Assembly: GCA_027449865.1 (NCBI GenBank)
Contig: DAIDKV010000205.1
Span: 34,208-98,207 of the forward strand
Length of the DNA stretch: 64,000 nucleotides
DNA from: Planctomycetales bacterium
GTDB lineage: Bacteria; Planctomycetota; Planctomycetia; Isosphaerales; Isosphaeraceae
Direction: 5' to 3'
Part shown: in pieces, positions 1-8,126 of the stretch
Numbering within the stretch: position 1 is the stretch's first letter
Layout: each line of letters begins with the position of its first letter
Made by a program: the position numbers and the translations under genes
The notes under the pieces: model-generated
The model's database searches: none
What the model was told of the DNA's origin: nothing
Seen by the model: the letters and a program-made list of their open reading frames with translations, nothing else

Positions 1-1
1 C

Positions 2-841
2 TTCTCAATCACGAAGGCGACCGAGTTTCAGCGACCGAGGTCAATGCCGATGGCCCATCCCGGTCCTGACGTCGAGGAGCTTCTGGCCCTCGGTCGCGGC
101 GAGGAGGAGGCGGTCGCTGTACTGGGCGATTCGGCGGGAGTGGAAGTCTTTGGGGTTGGGGGACTGTCAAAGGCCACCGACTCATACCGGGTGAGCCGAA
201 GTTCCAGCGAGGATTCGTACCCAGCCGTCCCGAAAAGCGAGGGCGACAATCTCGCGGGGCTCATCGTGGCGGGCATACTGGGCCCGTATGAGACGATACC
301 GGATCAGGGCGAGCAGTCTCCGCCATCATGCGTACCCTGGCAACTCGTGGTCCTGGAAGAGGCCTCTCTGCCGATGGTGATGACCTCACTCCCCATCGAG
401 ATCTCCCCACCGGGCGAAGGGGAAGAGGCCGCACAGCTACCGATCAACAATGGTTCCCTTGCGGCTCCGCCCTCGATGCTGAATCCATGGGAACGCTACC
501 TGATGAGCCTGGACCTGGCCCTGGAAGATCTCGATCGCAATGTAGCGGACAGCGACGAAGACTCGACCGGCAGGAGGGAGCCATCCAGGCTATTCAGTTC
601 GATCGAAGCGGACCCTGGCCGGACTCATACCGATCGGGAGGAAGTCGACCTCAGCAAGCTCGATCGGCAGGCATCTCGGTTTGCCCGGGATTCGACCGGC
701 CCTGCGATGACGACTCTGGCCGTCGGGGCCTGGATTCTCCGAACGAAACTCCATCAGCGTGTTCGAACCAAGAGTCCGCATGATCGATCACCAATTGGAT
801 TGCTCATCTTGCGGAGGGGCACTGGATCATCCACGGGTTGA
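2..841 (+). CDS. C-terminal part of a giant FG-GAP-type secreted protein (5' end outside window)
   Basis: The frame is open from the left edge to the TGA at 839-841 (about 279 residues), so this looks like the end of a longer gene. I recognise it by comparison with the giant FG-GAP protein at 51.9-57.7 kb. Both tails share an LVxLxxASLP motif (here from nt 344), a PWERxL motif followed by an acidic/arginine helix (here from nt 485), and then a short hydrophobic stretch with a basic tail (about nt 703-790). The segment just after the edge (about nt 65-150) may be a last, degenerate propeller blade. A short DxNxDG-like string lies in another frame at nt 34-54, so a frameshift near nt 55 cannot be excluded. 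Probably cell-surface or secreted. The product name is inference from the shared tail; that this is the end of a coding sequence is moderately secure. Confidence 0.55.
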   Translation, partial: FSITKATEFQRPRSMPMAHPGPDVEELLALGRGEEEAVAVLGDSAGVEVFGVGGLSKATDSYRVSRSSSEDSYPAVPKSEGDNLAGLIVAGILGPYETIPDQGEQSPPSCVPWQLVVLEEASLPMVMTSLPIEISPPGEGEEAAQLPINNGSLAAPPSMLNPWERYLMSLDLALEDLDRNVADSDEDSTGRREPSRLFSSIEADPGRTHTDREEVDLSKLDRQASRFARDSTGPAMTTLAVGAWILRTKLHQRVRTKSPHDRSPIGLLILRRGTGSSTG

Positions 842-925
842 CCATGAGGGGCCGAATTTCATCGGCGTTCAAGGTCTGGGCTGCGATCCAGAGCTTCAGG
901 CGGGTAACGGGCGAGGGATCTTCCG

Positions 926-1537
926 ATGACCGTACCTCGTAATAAGGATGAAGACACCTCGCTGTCGCTGCTCGAATCCATCCGACTCGAACCGCAGAAT
1001 CCGCAAGCCTGGCAAGCTTTCGTGGAGCGATACGAGCCGAGGATCCGAAGCTGGTGTCGTCGCTGGCGTTTGCAATCCACCGACGCCGATGACGTCTTGC
1101 AAGACGTGCTCATTCGATTGTTCGCGTCACTCCGAGGGTTCCAGTACGACCCGGCCAGAAGTTTCCGAAGGTGGCTTCGGGCCGTGACCCAGCACGCATG
1201 GAGCGACCTCGTGGCTGCCAGACGCAGGGAACTCGGTCTGGTAGGGACCGCGATGACTCAGAGGATCCGGTCTAACCCAGCGACTCAGCAACAGGTGGTG
1301 CCTCAAACGGACGAGGGACTGGAGCTTGAGTTGCTCGACACTGCCTCGCGACGGGTGCGGGGACGGGTCAAGCCGTCTACCTGGGAGGCGTTCCGCCTAA
1401 CAGCGATCGAAGGACTTACCGGTGTGGAGGCGGCTCGCCGGATGGGGATTCGCGTGGCCCACGTGTTTGTGGCCAAGCATCGGGTTTTGAAGATGCTTCA
1501 GGAAGAGATCCGCCTCCTTGAGGACGGGTCTCTCTGA
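926..1537 (+). CDS. ECF-type RNA polymerase sigma factor
   Basis: A 203-residue sigma-70 family regulator of the extracytoplasmic-function class; it would direct RNA polymerase to a small regulon. Region 2 is visible at about residues 20-90, with the planctomycete-style WQAFVERYEPRI start, the DADDVLQDVLIRLF helix and the RSFRRWLRAVTQHAW segment. Region 4 lies at about 145-195 (STWEAFRLTAIEGLTGVEAA then a recognition-helix-like segment). The spacer carries no extra domain. This ECF type is commonly encoded near Ser/Thr kinases in planctomycetes, but none follows here: the next gene is a convergent permease. It stands 84 bp downstream of the FG-GAP-type protein end, on the same strand, so cotranscription is possible. 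The ATG is preceded by a GCGAGGG stretch. The target regulon is unknown. Confidence 0.85.
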   Translation: MTVPRNKDEDTSLSLLESIRLEPQNPQAWQAFVERYEPRIRSWCRRWRLQSTDADDVLQDVLIRLFASLRGFQYDPARSFRRWLRAVTQHAWSDLVAARRRELGLVGTAMTQRIRSNPATQQQVVPQTDEGLELELLDTASRRVRGRVKPSTWEAFRLTAIEGLTGVEAARRMGIRVAHVFVAKHRVLKMLQEEIRLLEDGSL

Positions 1538-1592
1538 GTACCAACACGGCAACGCCCTCGGCGTTCTCCCAGACGAGGATCGACGGCTCCGC

Positions 1593-3074
1593 TCAGTTCA
1601 CCCTTGCCGACCGGCGAAAGAACGCATAAGCCGGCACACCTGCTGCTACGATCCCCAGGCCGACCAGCGAGGGTACTCGGCTGAACGGGTCGGCGAGCAT
1701 GCTGCCGAGTAGCAGTAATTCCGCTCCCACGAACATCATCGGTGTGACGGGATAGCCGAGTGTCCGATACGGCCGGGGCAGGTCTGGTCGCCGGGCGCGG
1801 AGGACAAAAACGCTTGCGATCGCGAGCATGTAGAAGATGTGGGCACCGAAGATGACATAGGTGTAAAGAACGTCATAAAGCGGGGTTCGGTTCAGCGTCC
1901 GCCAGGCGACGACGATCGGGCCGGGCAACGTCTTCTCCCACCCGGCCGGTGAAACCAGGATGAGCGCCGTCCCGGCAACGATCAGCCCAATCGCCAGGAT
2001 TCCCTGGGAAAGGATGGCGTTGGCTGGCGTCTGGAACCGCGGATGGATCCGGCAGAGGGCCGAGGGGAAGAGTCCGTCGCGGGCCATCGCGAAGTAAGCT
2101 CGGGGGCCCGACATGGCATTTCCGTTGAGCGCGATGAAGGTCGAGCCCATCACCAGGATCGAGACTCCCAGCACCCCCCACCACCCGACCAGACGGTCGC
2201 AGTAGATCGCCGCGACGGCCTGCTCGAAGTGCTCGGCGTCCTGGGGAGCCGTTCGGACTTGCTCCATCGGAATCACATAATGATAAGCGAGAGTCATGGT
2301 CAGGTAGACCGCGACCAGGACGATCATTCCCGAGACCATGGCCAGTGGGATGTTCCGGCCGGGGTCGCGAATCTCCTCGGCGAGCGGTGTGACATTCGTC
2401 CAGCCGTCGTACGCCCAGAGCACGCTCACCATGGCCGCCATCACCCCCGCGAAGAGCGCCGAGGGCGAGGTCTCGCCGGGCCAGACCGGTTCCAGATTCG
2501 TGGTGGATCCTCCGCCGACCACAATCGGCAAGGCGATCAGTACGACCAGTCCGCCCACCTTAAGCGCCGTCCCCACGACCTGCAACCCGCCGCCACGTCG
2601 GCTCCCCAGTACATTGACGGTGGTGACAACCGCGATCGCGGCCACCGCCGCCCCCGCCTGCCAGACCTCACCCGAGATCGATCCCGGCGGCTTGACCACG
2701 TGGGAAAAGTACCGGGCAAAGGCGGCGGCGAGTGTCGCCATGGACCCGCTCCGGACCACCAGGAACTCGACCCATCCGAAGAGGAAAGCCGGCAACGCCC
2801 CGTACGCTGCTCTGAGGAAGACGTACAATCCGCCGGCCTGGGGGAGCATCGCGCCCAGTTCGGCCAGAGTCAGTGCGCCCGCCGCGGTGAAGAGCCCGCC
2901 GATGACCCAGACAGTGACGATCCCTCCCAGAAATGGGACATCATGCGCCACCTTCGCCGGCACGAGGAAGATCCCCGAGCCAATCACCGACCCCACCACG
3001 GCCGCGAACGCCACGGGCGCCCCGAGCACTCTAGGCAGCTGGGACGCCTCCCGGTCGGGATCGTTGGGGTTCAT
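1593..3074 (-). CDS. APC-family amino acid permease
   Basis: A 493-residue inner-membrane transporter of the amino acid-polyamine-organocation superfamily, about 12 hydrophobic helices. TM1 carries the family signature VVGSVIGSGIFLVPAKVA, the broken-helix substrate site of LeuT-fold carriers; later segments include ALTLAELGAMLPQAGGLYVFLR (TM2-3, split by the conserved Pro/Gly) and VLWAYDGWTN in TM6. The reading frame stays open far upstream, but I place the start at the ATG giving MNPNDPDREAS, which puts the first helix about 20 residues in. It lies 67 bp downstream of the M28 peptidase on the same strand, which suggests peptide hydrolysis coupled to uptake of released amino acids. Substrate is not deducible. 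Confidence 0.88.
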   Translation of the reverse strand: MNPNDPDREASQLPRVLGAPVAFAAVVGSVIGSGIFLVPAKVAHDVPFLGGIVTVWVIGGLFTAAGALTLAELGAMLPQAGGLYVFLRAAYGALPAFLFGWVEFLVVRSGSMATLAAAFARYFSHVVKPPGSISGEVWQAGAAVAAIAVVTTVNVLGSRRGGGLQVVGTALKVGGLVVLIALPIVVGGGSTTNLEPVWPGETSPSALFAGVMAAMVSVLWAYDGWTNVTPLAEEIRDPGRNIPLAMVSGMIVLVAVYLTMTLAYHYVIPMEQVRTAPQDAEHFEQAVAAIYCDRLVGWWGVLGVSILVMGSTFIALNGNAMSGPRAYFAMARDGLFPSALCRIHPRFQTPANAILSQGILAIGLIVAGTALILVSPAGWEKTLPGPIVVAWRTLNRTPLYDVLYTYVIFGAHIFYMLAIASVFVLRARRPDLPRPYRTLGYPVTPMMFVGAELLLLGSMLADPFSRVPSLVGLGIVAAGVPAYAFFRRSARVN

Positions 3075-3141
3075 CGAGTCCGGATTCCTGCGGGTTGTGT
3101 GGATTACATCCAGGGAAGATGGAGCATCGAATCTTCCCGAT

Positions 3142-5496
3142 TTACTGGTTACCCACAGCACGGCCGGCCCGTGTGGCGGTGTCGAGGGCCCCGGCGGCTT
3201 TCCGTATCTGGGTGCAAGCCGCGGCGACGGCTTTTGCCAGCGCCTCGGGCTTGCCGTCCTCGATGGCCTGTCGGACGGCCGGAAGCGGCCAGGACGCATA
3301 TCCGGTGGTGAGTCCGGGGGCATAGATGGCGTGCCGGAACCAGGGACGGCCGGGAAGGCCCTCGCCGAGCAGGAACGAACGTTCGACCGCCGTGATTGCA
3401 TCGTTCAGGGTCGCCAGTCGGTCGCGGTTGGGATGATCGTGGGTCGCGGCCTCGTGAGTGATCGTGTCGAGCTGGTGCGCCCTCTCCTCGAAGTGCTTGA
3501 CCGCGGCGATCAGGTCGCGGACGCCCTCGAATTCGGTACCTGGCTGGAGGATTCTGTTGTCTGATTTTCGTTTCTTTCGGACGGCGATCAGACGGAGTTC
3601 GTCGACGTGGCCGCGAAGCGCCTCGGCGTAGGGCTGGAACCGCATCGGGACAACCTCGGCCGCCGCCGCTCGCATCAGAATCGCGGTATAAAGCTTGGCG
3701 GCGGTCGCGTGGTTGAGAAACTCGGGATCGCCGAACTTCTCCATCCATCGGAAGTTGTCGTAGATCGAGTGGTAGACACCGTACCCGCCGTGCAGGCCGA
3801 TGTCGAGCGCAGGGATGCCGAGGTGGTCGACGAAGACGGTGTAATCCGAACCCGATCCGAGTGGGTTCATGTGTGGACCTCGGGTCAGGGGAACCCTGGG
3901 CTCCTTGGGAATCCGGACTCGCTGATCGCCCCAGGCCGGATCGTCGAGGATCAGCGACGACTGGGCCGCCCACGCCTCCCGACGAGACGCGACCCAGGAA
4001 TCGCGGAGGTTCTTGCCTGTCCGGACGTCGACCACTGCGGCCGCGGCCTCCATCGTGAAATCGCGGAGCGAGGGGATGCCGCTGAATCCGACCTCCGGGC
4101 CGGTCACGGCGACGTCGACGTTGAGCATCAGGACGGCCTTCGTCTTCAGCTCGTCGGCGTGGGCCTCGGCCCATTCGGTCGAGCCGACGAGCCCGTATTC
4201 CTCGGCGTCCCAGCTTGCGTAGACGAGTGTCCGGCGGGGCTTCCAGCCGTGCTTGACCGCCTCGCCGAGAGCCCGGCAGGTCTCCATCGTCGCAGCGGTG
4301 CCACTACCCGGGTCGACCGCGCCGTAGACCCAGGCGTCACGATGATTCCCGATCATCACCCAGCGATCGGGCTCGCCGGCGCCGGGGAGGGTCGCGATCA
4401 CGTTCCAGATCGGGCGGAGCTGGTAGTCCATCGAAACGGACATCGCGACCTCGGCCGGCCCCGGGCCGACGTGGTACGGCATCGGCAGCCCGCCCTGCCA
4501 TCCGGTTGGGACGTTCGGGCCGGCGACGAGCTTGAGGATCTCGCGGGCCGTCCCGTAGCTGATCGGCAAGGAGGGGATCGTTGCGAAATACTCGTCGCGC
4601 TTCAGGCCGGTTGTCTTCTCCCAGTGTTCTACGGAGTTGTACTCTCCAACATTCGACCTTGCGAGGATGTTGAAGCCGTAGATGGGATTGAACGGAAGCC
4701 GTTTCGCTCCCTCGACCGAGGGCCCGAACGGCGTGGAGGGGTCGCCGGGACCGTGCGAGAGGAACTGGACGCTCCCGCGCTGAATGGCCGACTCGGGGCG
4801 GAATCGGCCGTCGGGGTAGGTCTCGCCCTTCGCGTAACCGTCGTCGGCCGGGTCGGAGAAGATCAGGATGCCAGCGGCTTCCCGCTTCTGGGCGTTGTAG
4901 ACCTTCAGCCCGCGGAAGACCTCGCCGTATCGGACCAGGACGACCTTCCCCTTGACGTCGATCCCCATCTTTTCGAGGGCGGCGAAGTCATCCGGGCGGC
5001 CGTAGTTTGCGTACACGACCTGGCCGTAGGCCTGGCCGGAGGTTCCGTACCCATTGAAGGCCCCGAAGGCGTCGCTGCTGGCCGAATCCTTGTCGACCGC
5101 GAGCGGAGCCTCGTTCAAAGGCAAATTTATGAGATGGGGCCGCCGGACCTGGAGCGACGGCTCCCCTTGCGGGTAGTTCAGCAGGACCTTCATCTCGACG
5201 AGGTCGGCCTTCCAACCCCACTCTCGGAGTTTATCCCGAACAAACTCGGCGGTCTTGCGATCGGCGGGCGTTCCGGCGACGTGCGGCTCGGCCGTGAGCA
5301 CGCGAAGCCACTTCCGTGCATTCTCGGGCGTCGGCACGGCGAGAGCTCGGGCCTCGGCGGTCTGTTCCTTCTCGACCGATCGGGGCGCGAATCCCAGGAT
5401 CTCCGGTGGGCCGGCGGTCGCCGTCGAGGTGGTCGCGATCAGGAGGAGGGCCAGGGACAACGATGCGGATTCCCGGAGGATTCGAGATCGGCTCAT
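3142..5496 (-). CDS. M28 family metallopeptidase, glutamate carboxypeptidase II-like
   Basis: A 784-residue secreted zinc peptidase with the full layout of the PSMA/NAALADase branch: signal peptide (residues 1-29, hydrophobic LSLALLLIATT), a protease-associated insert (about 130-300, with GKVVLVRYGEVFRGLKVYNA), the M28 catalytic core (about 330-590) and a helical C-terminal dimerisation-like domain (about 600-760). Metal ligands are visible: His in GNHRDAW (about 384), Asp in AVDPGSGTA (about 394), the DAEEYGL pair (about 430, catalytic Glu plus ligand), Asp in NVDVAV (about 460) and His in YGVYHSIYDN (about 577). Probably cleaves C-terminal residues from peptides in the periplasm. The next gene, on the same strand, is an amino acid permease. 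Physiological substrate unknown. Confidence 0.9.
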   Translation of the reverse strand: MSRSRILRESASLSLALLLIATTSTATAGPPEILGFAPRSVEKEQTAEARALAVPTPENARKWLRVLTAEPHVAGTPADRKTAEFVRDKLREWGWKADLVEMKVLLNYPQGEPSLQVRRPHLINLPLNEAPLAVDKDSASSDAFGAFNGYGTSGQAYGQVVYANYGRPDDFAALEKMGIDVKGKVVLVRYGEVFRGLKVYNAQKREAAGILIFSDPADDGYAKGETYPDGRFRPESAIQRGSVQFLSHGPGDPSTPFGPSVEGAKRLPFNPIYGFNILARSNVGEYNSVEHWEKTTGLKRDEYFATIPSLPISYGTAREILKLVAGPNVPTGWQGGLPMPYHVGPGPAEVAMSVSMDYQLRPIWNVIATLPGAGEPDRWVMIGNHRDAWVYGAVDPGSGTAATMETCRALGEAVKHGWKPRRTLVYASWDAEEYGLVGSTEWAEAHADELKTKAVLMLNVDVAVTGPEVGFSGIPSLRDFTMEAAAAVVDVRTGKNLRDSWVASRREAWAAQSSLILDDPAWGDQRVRIPKEPRVPLTRGPHMNPLGSGSDYTVFVDHLGIPALDIGLHGGYGVYHSIYDNFRWMEKFGDPEFLNHATAAKLYTAILMRAAAAEVVPMRFQPYAEALRGHVDELRLIAVRKKRKSDNRILQPGTEFEGVRDLIAAVKHFEERAHQLDTITHEAATHDHPNRDRLATLNDAITAVERSFLLGEGLPGRPWFRHAIYAPGLTTGYASWPLPAVRQAIEDGKPEALAKAVAAACTQIRKAAGALDTATRAGRAVGNQ

Positions 5497-5789
5497 CGTG
5501 GATTTCTCGAAGAAAACTGGGCGCTTGACAGTGGGACCGCGCGGGGACAGACTAACGCTTTCAGAGAGAAAAGCAGCCGGCCTGGCTTGATCGATCGATG
5601 GAGCCTGACCGTGGTCTCGACGGTCGGACGGCTGACGTCCTCAAGCTTGCCGGGCCGCTGCGGTCGCGAAACGGAACCAGAATACGCCCGTCTCGCCGCG
5701 GTGGATAGGGAGATCTCCCCGGCTTCACCGGTCGCCCGAATTCGCCATTCTGCCCGCGTGCCAAGAGCCTTCGTTGCGAGGGACCCATC

Positions 5790-6323
5790 ATGGCCGTTTC
5801 ATTCACCGTCGGTGGTGCCAGGGGAACGTTCGCGGAGAGATTCGCTGAGGAGGTCGTGGGCGTACTCGACAACGCCTTCGGCGCCGAGGGTGAATGGGAC
5901 GGTCCCACGGCCCTGCACTTCGGTGAGATGGCCGACACAGGGTGGTCGGAGTTGCTCCGGCGGGCCGTTGAGGAGCTGGGATTCGACGCTGTTCCGAACC
6001 TGATGGCTCTCGGCGACGACGGCCGAGGCGTCTACCTGCCGGCCCACGTGCAAACGGCCTCATTACCGCTCTCCGCCGGAGGCGCGCTCCGATGTGCCAG
6101 CCTGCCGGGCCTGCGAAACGAGCTTGGCGCACTGGCCGATCGGTGGGAGCTTCCACTCGACGACCAGGGCCTCGACGAACTGCTCTGCGTGGCCCACGAC
6201 CCGGACGATGGCTACGTGGCCGAGGCGCCCGAAATCCTCACGTTCGCCCGACTGGCCCTGGCCGCGAATGAGGCCGTCCGCCGTGATTGCCCCCTTTGGC
6301 TAGTCGGGTCGATCGCCGAGTGA
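5790..6323 (+). CDS. Hypothetical protein, 177 residues
   Basis: I do not recognise the family. The product is acidic, soluble and without signal peptide or membrane segment. It reads as one compact domain: a strand-rich start (MAVSFTVGG), an acidic middle containing GDDGRGVYLPAHVQ, and a C-terminal helical part (APEILTFARLALAANEAVRRDCPLWLVG). The ATG is preceded by a GCGAGGGACC stretch at good distance. It stands alone between the divergently oriented M28 peptidase and the convergent DUF1501 gene, with no operon partner. Codon and GC pattern match the neighbours, so I take it as a genuine gene of unknown role. Confidence 0.6.
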   Translation: MAVSFTVGGARGTFAERFAEEVVGVLDNAFGAEGEWDGPTALHFGEMADTGWSELLRRAVEELGFDAVPNLMALGDDGRGVYLPAHVQTASLPLSAGGALRCASLPGLRNELGALADRWELPLDDQGLDELLCVAHDPDDGYVAEAPEILTFARLALAANEAVRRDCPLWLVGSIAE

Positions 6324-6645
6324 AACCATGGCCCGGGGGCGAGCCTTGCTGAGCTTCGCTCCGAGTGGGGAGGCCGTACGCCATCCCCTGGTCTCGATGG
6401 ACCGGTTAAGGCGGCTGTCTCGGATGAAGATCCAGCTTTCAGAGCCCGGAGGACTTCCGGGGCGTGGTTGGCGCCGTTGTGCCAGAGGACCCTCGCCTAG
6501 AATAGGTCTCGCTCGAGTCGGGCACAGTAAGCGGGATCTGGAAGCAGACTGAAGCTCGGACTGTCGAGACGTGGGCCGACATCCACCTGCTTGCTGGTCT
6601 CATCTCGGAGCGCCACGTCGTCCTATCTTATCTTCCCAGAAACCG
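6324..6645. other. Intergenic region with no gene seen
   Basis: Between the convergent hypothetical gene and the DUF1501 gene about 400 bases carry no supportable gene. Short open frames exist on the plus strand (for example from 6328) but lack a ribosome-binding site, family motifs or a plausible composition. The only structured element is the long hairpin at its right end, listed separately. Confidence 0.5.
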
Positions 6646-6693
6646 CACGCCAGAGAACCTCCGATCCGATCGAGTCGGAGGCTCTCTGGCGTG
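6646..6693 (-). terminator. Long hairpin, probable terminator of the DUF1501 gene
   Basis: A 19-bp stem (6646-6664 with 6675-6693, one A/G non-complementary pair that is a G-U wobble in one transcript) closes a 10-base loop. It lies about 30 bases past the stop of the minus-strand DUF1501 gene, in a convergent intergenic region, so it may stop transcription from both sides. There is no clean T-run on either side. Confidence 0.6.
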
Positions 6694-6721
6694 AATCGCC
6701 GACATCTCACTGAGGAGCCGC

Positions 6722-8008
6722 TCAGCCAAAAAGCTCCTGGATTGGCTTCCCGCCGTCGACGATCTTCATCGGTCGGCCTCGGGGCGTCGTGTACTGGGTG
6801 TCGAGGTTCATCCCCATCGACTTTGTGAGCGTGGCGACCAGGTCCATGACACCGACCGGCTTGTCAACGATGTCGACTCCATCCTTGTCAGTGGCACCGA
6901 TGGCCTGCCCGTTCTTCATTCCGCCGCCGCCGACGACCACCGACCAGCTCCTCGGCCAGTGATCGCGGCCGGCGTTCTGGTTGATCCGGGGTGTCCGGCC
7001 GAATTCGCCCATCCAGACAATCGTTGTTGTTTCGAGGAGGTGCCGCGACGCCAGATCGGCGACCAGCGACGACATCCCCTTGTCCAGCTCGGGGAGGAGC
7101 CGCTTCGAGAGTGTGTCGAAGTTATTCGCGTGCGTGTCCCAGCCGTCGAGCGCGACCTCAACGTAGGTCACCCCCTGCTCCACCAGCCGGCGTGCCATCA
7201 AACAACCCGAGCCGAACGAACCGCGACCATAGGCGTCGCGCACGGCTGCCGACTCCTTTTCGAGGTTGAACGCATCCTGGTATCGGGAGTTCATCATGCG
7301 CAGGGTCTTCGCGTAGACCGCCTTGTGGTCGAGTGCGGCCTGGGCCTTCCTTTGCGCGATGAACTGGTTCTCGACCTGTCCGAGCATCCGAAGCCGGCGG
7401 TCCATCCGCCACGCCTCGACGTCCTTCGGCGGCTTCAAATTGGCGATCGGAGCGTTCGGATTCTGCACGACGAACGGCGCGTAAGACATCCCCAGGAATC
7501 CGGCCGCGGAGCCCGGCGTGTTGATCGAAATGCAGTGCGGCAAGTCAAAGTTCGAGAGCTTCTCGCCAAGCTCGAGCGCGCAGTACGAGCCGAAGCCGGG
7601 ATGGGTCACGGTTGGGTTCGGGGCGTACCCCGTGTGCATCAGATAATTACCCCGTTCGTGGTTCCCTTCCTTTGAGTCGAGTGAGCGAATAATCGAGAGA
7701 TGATGCATTTGCTTGGCGGTTTTCGGCATGTGCTCGGAGATCAGCACGCCGGACGCCGAGGTCTGGATCGGCTTGAACGGGCCGCCGTTCTTCTCGCTCT
7801 CGGGCTTGAGATCCCAGATATCGAGGTGGCTGGGGCCGCCGCCCATCCAGAGGACGATCAGGCTCCGATTGGTCTTGCGCAGGGTCTGAGCATTGGCCTG
7901 CATGGCCGAGAACAACTGCATCGCCGGGACACCCAGTGCGGTGGAGGCCAGGTGGCCGAGCCAGTGCCGCCGGGTCATCCCGCCGAGGGGTCGGATCGCG
8001 TCGGACAT
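6722..8008 (-). CDS. DUF1501 domain-containing protein (sulfatase-like fold)
   Basis: A 428-residue member of the DUF1501 family, exported and very abundant in planctomycetes, alkaline-phosphatase/sulfatase-like in fold, biochemical role unproven. The N-terminus carries a Tat-type signal (twin Arg in GGMTRRHWLGHLASTALG, about residues 10-25). Family hallmarks follow: LIVLWMGGGPSHLDIWDLKP, HHLSIIRSLDSKEGNHERG, VEVALDGWDTHANNFDTL and TIVWMGEFGRTPRINQNAGRDHWP. I choose the ATG at 8008 because GGGAGG stands 7-8 bases upstream; the frame is open further but without such a site. The adjacent upstream gene is its usual partner, a DUF1549/DUF1553 protein (118 bp gap), and the two are likely cotranscribed. 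Confidence 0.92.
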   Translation of the reverse strand: MSDAIRPLGGMTRRHWLGHLASTALGVPAMQLFSAMQANAQTLRKTNRSLIVLWMGGGPSHLDIWDLKPESEKNGGPFKPIQTSASGVLISEHMPKTAKQMHHLSIIRSLDSKEGNHERGNYLMHTGYAPNPTVTHPGFGSYCALELGEKLSNFDLPHCISINTPGSAAGFLGMSYAPFVVQNPNAPIANLKPPKDVEAWRMDRRLRMLGQVENQFIAQRKAQAALDHKAVYAKTLRMMNSRYQDAFNLEKESAAVRDAYGRGSFGSGCLMARRLVEQGVTYVEVALDGWDTHANNFDTLSKRLLPELDKGMSSLVADLASRHLLETTTIVWMGEFGRTPRINQNAGRDHWPRSWSVVVGGGGMKNGQAIGATDKDGVDIVDKPVGVMDLVATLTKSMGMNLDTQYTTPRGRPMKIVDGGKPIQELFG

Positions 8009-8126
8009 CGGACGAACCTCCCGCCGCGAAACCAGGCCGCTTGATCGATGAACGCGCCCGTCAACGTGGCGGGAACGCATACGATCGCTCGGCGTGGGCC
8101 AACTCGCGGCGCGCCTGAGTGAGGGG

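Noticed and set aside
2043..3311. Long plus-strand frames over the permease gene.
   Set aside because: Shadow frames of a confident APC permease; product is basic low-complexity sequence with no signature.
3607..6003. A 798-codon plus-strand frame antisense to the M28 peptidase.
   Set aside because: The opposite strand encodes the peptidase with all catalytic residues; this frame has no start signal or domain.
6328..6552. Short plus-strand open frame in the 6.3-6.7 kb gap.
   Set aside because: No ribosome-binding site, no motif, and Arg-rich composition typical of chance frames.
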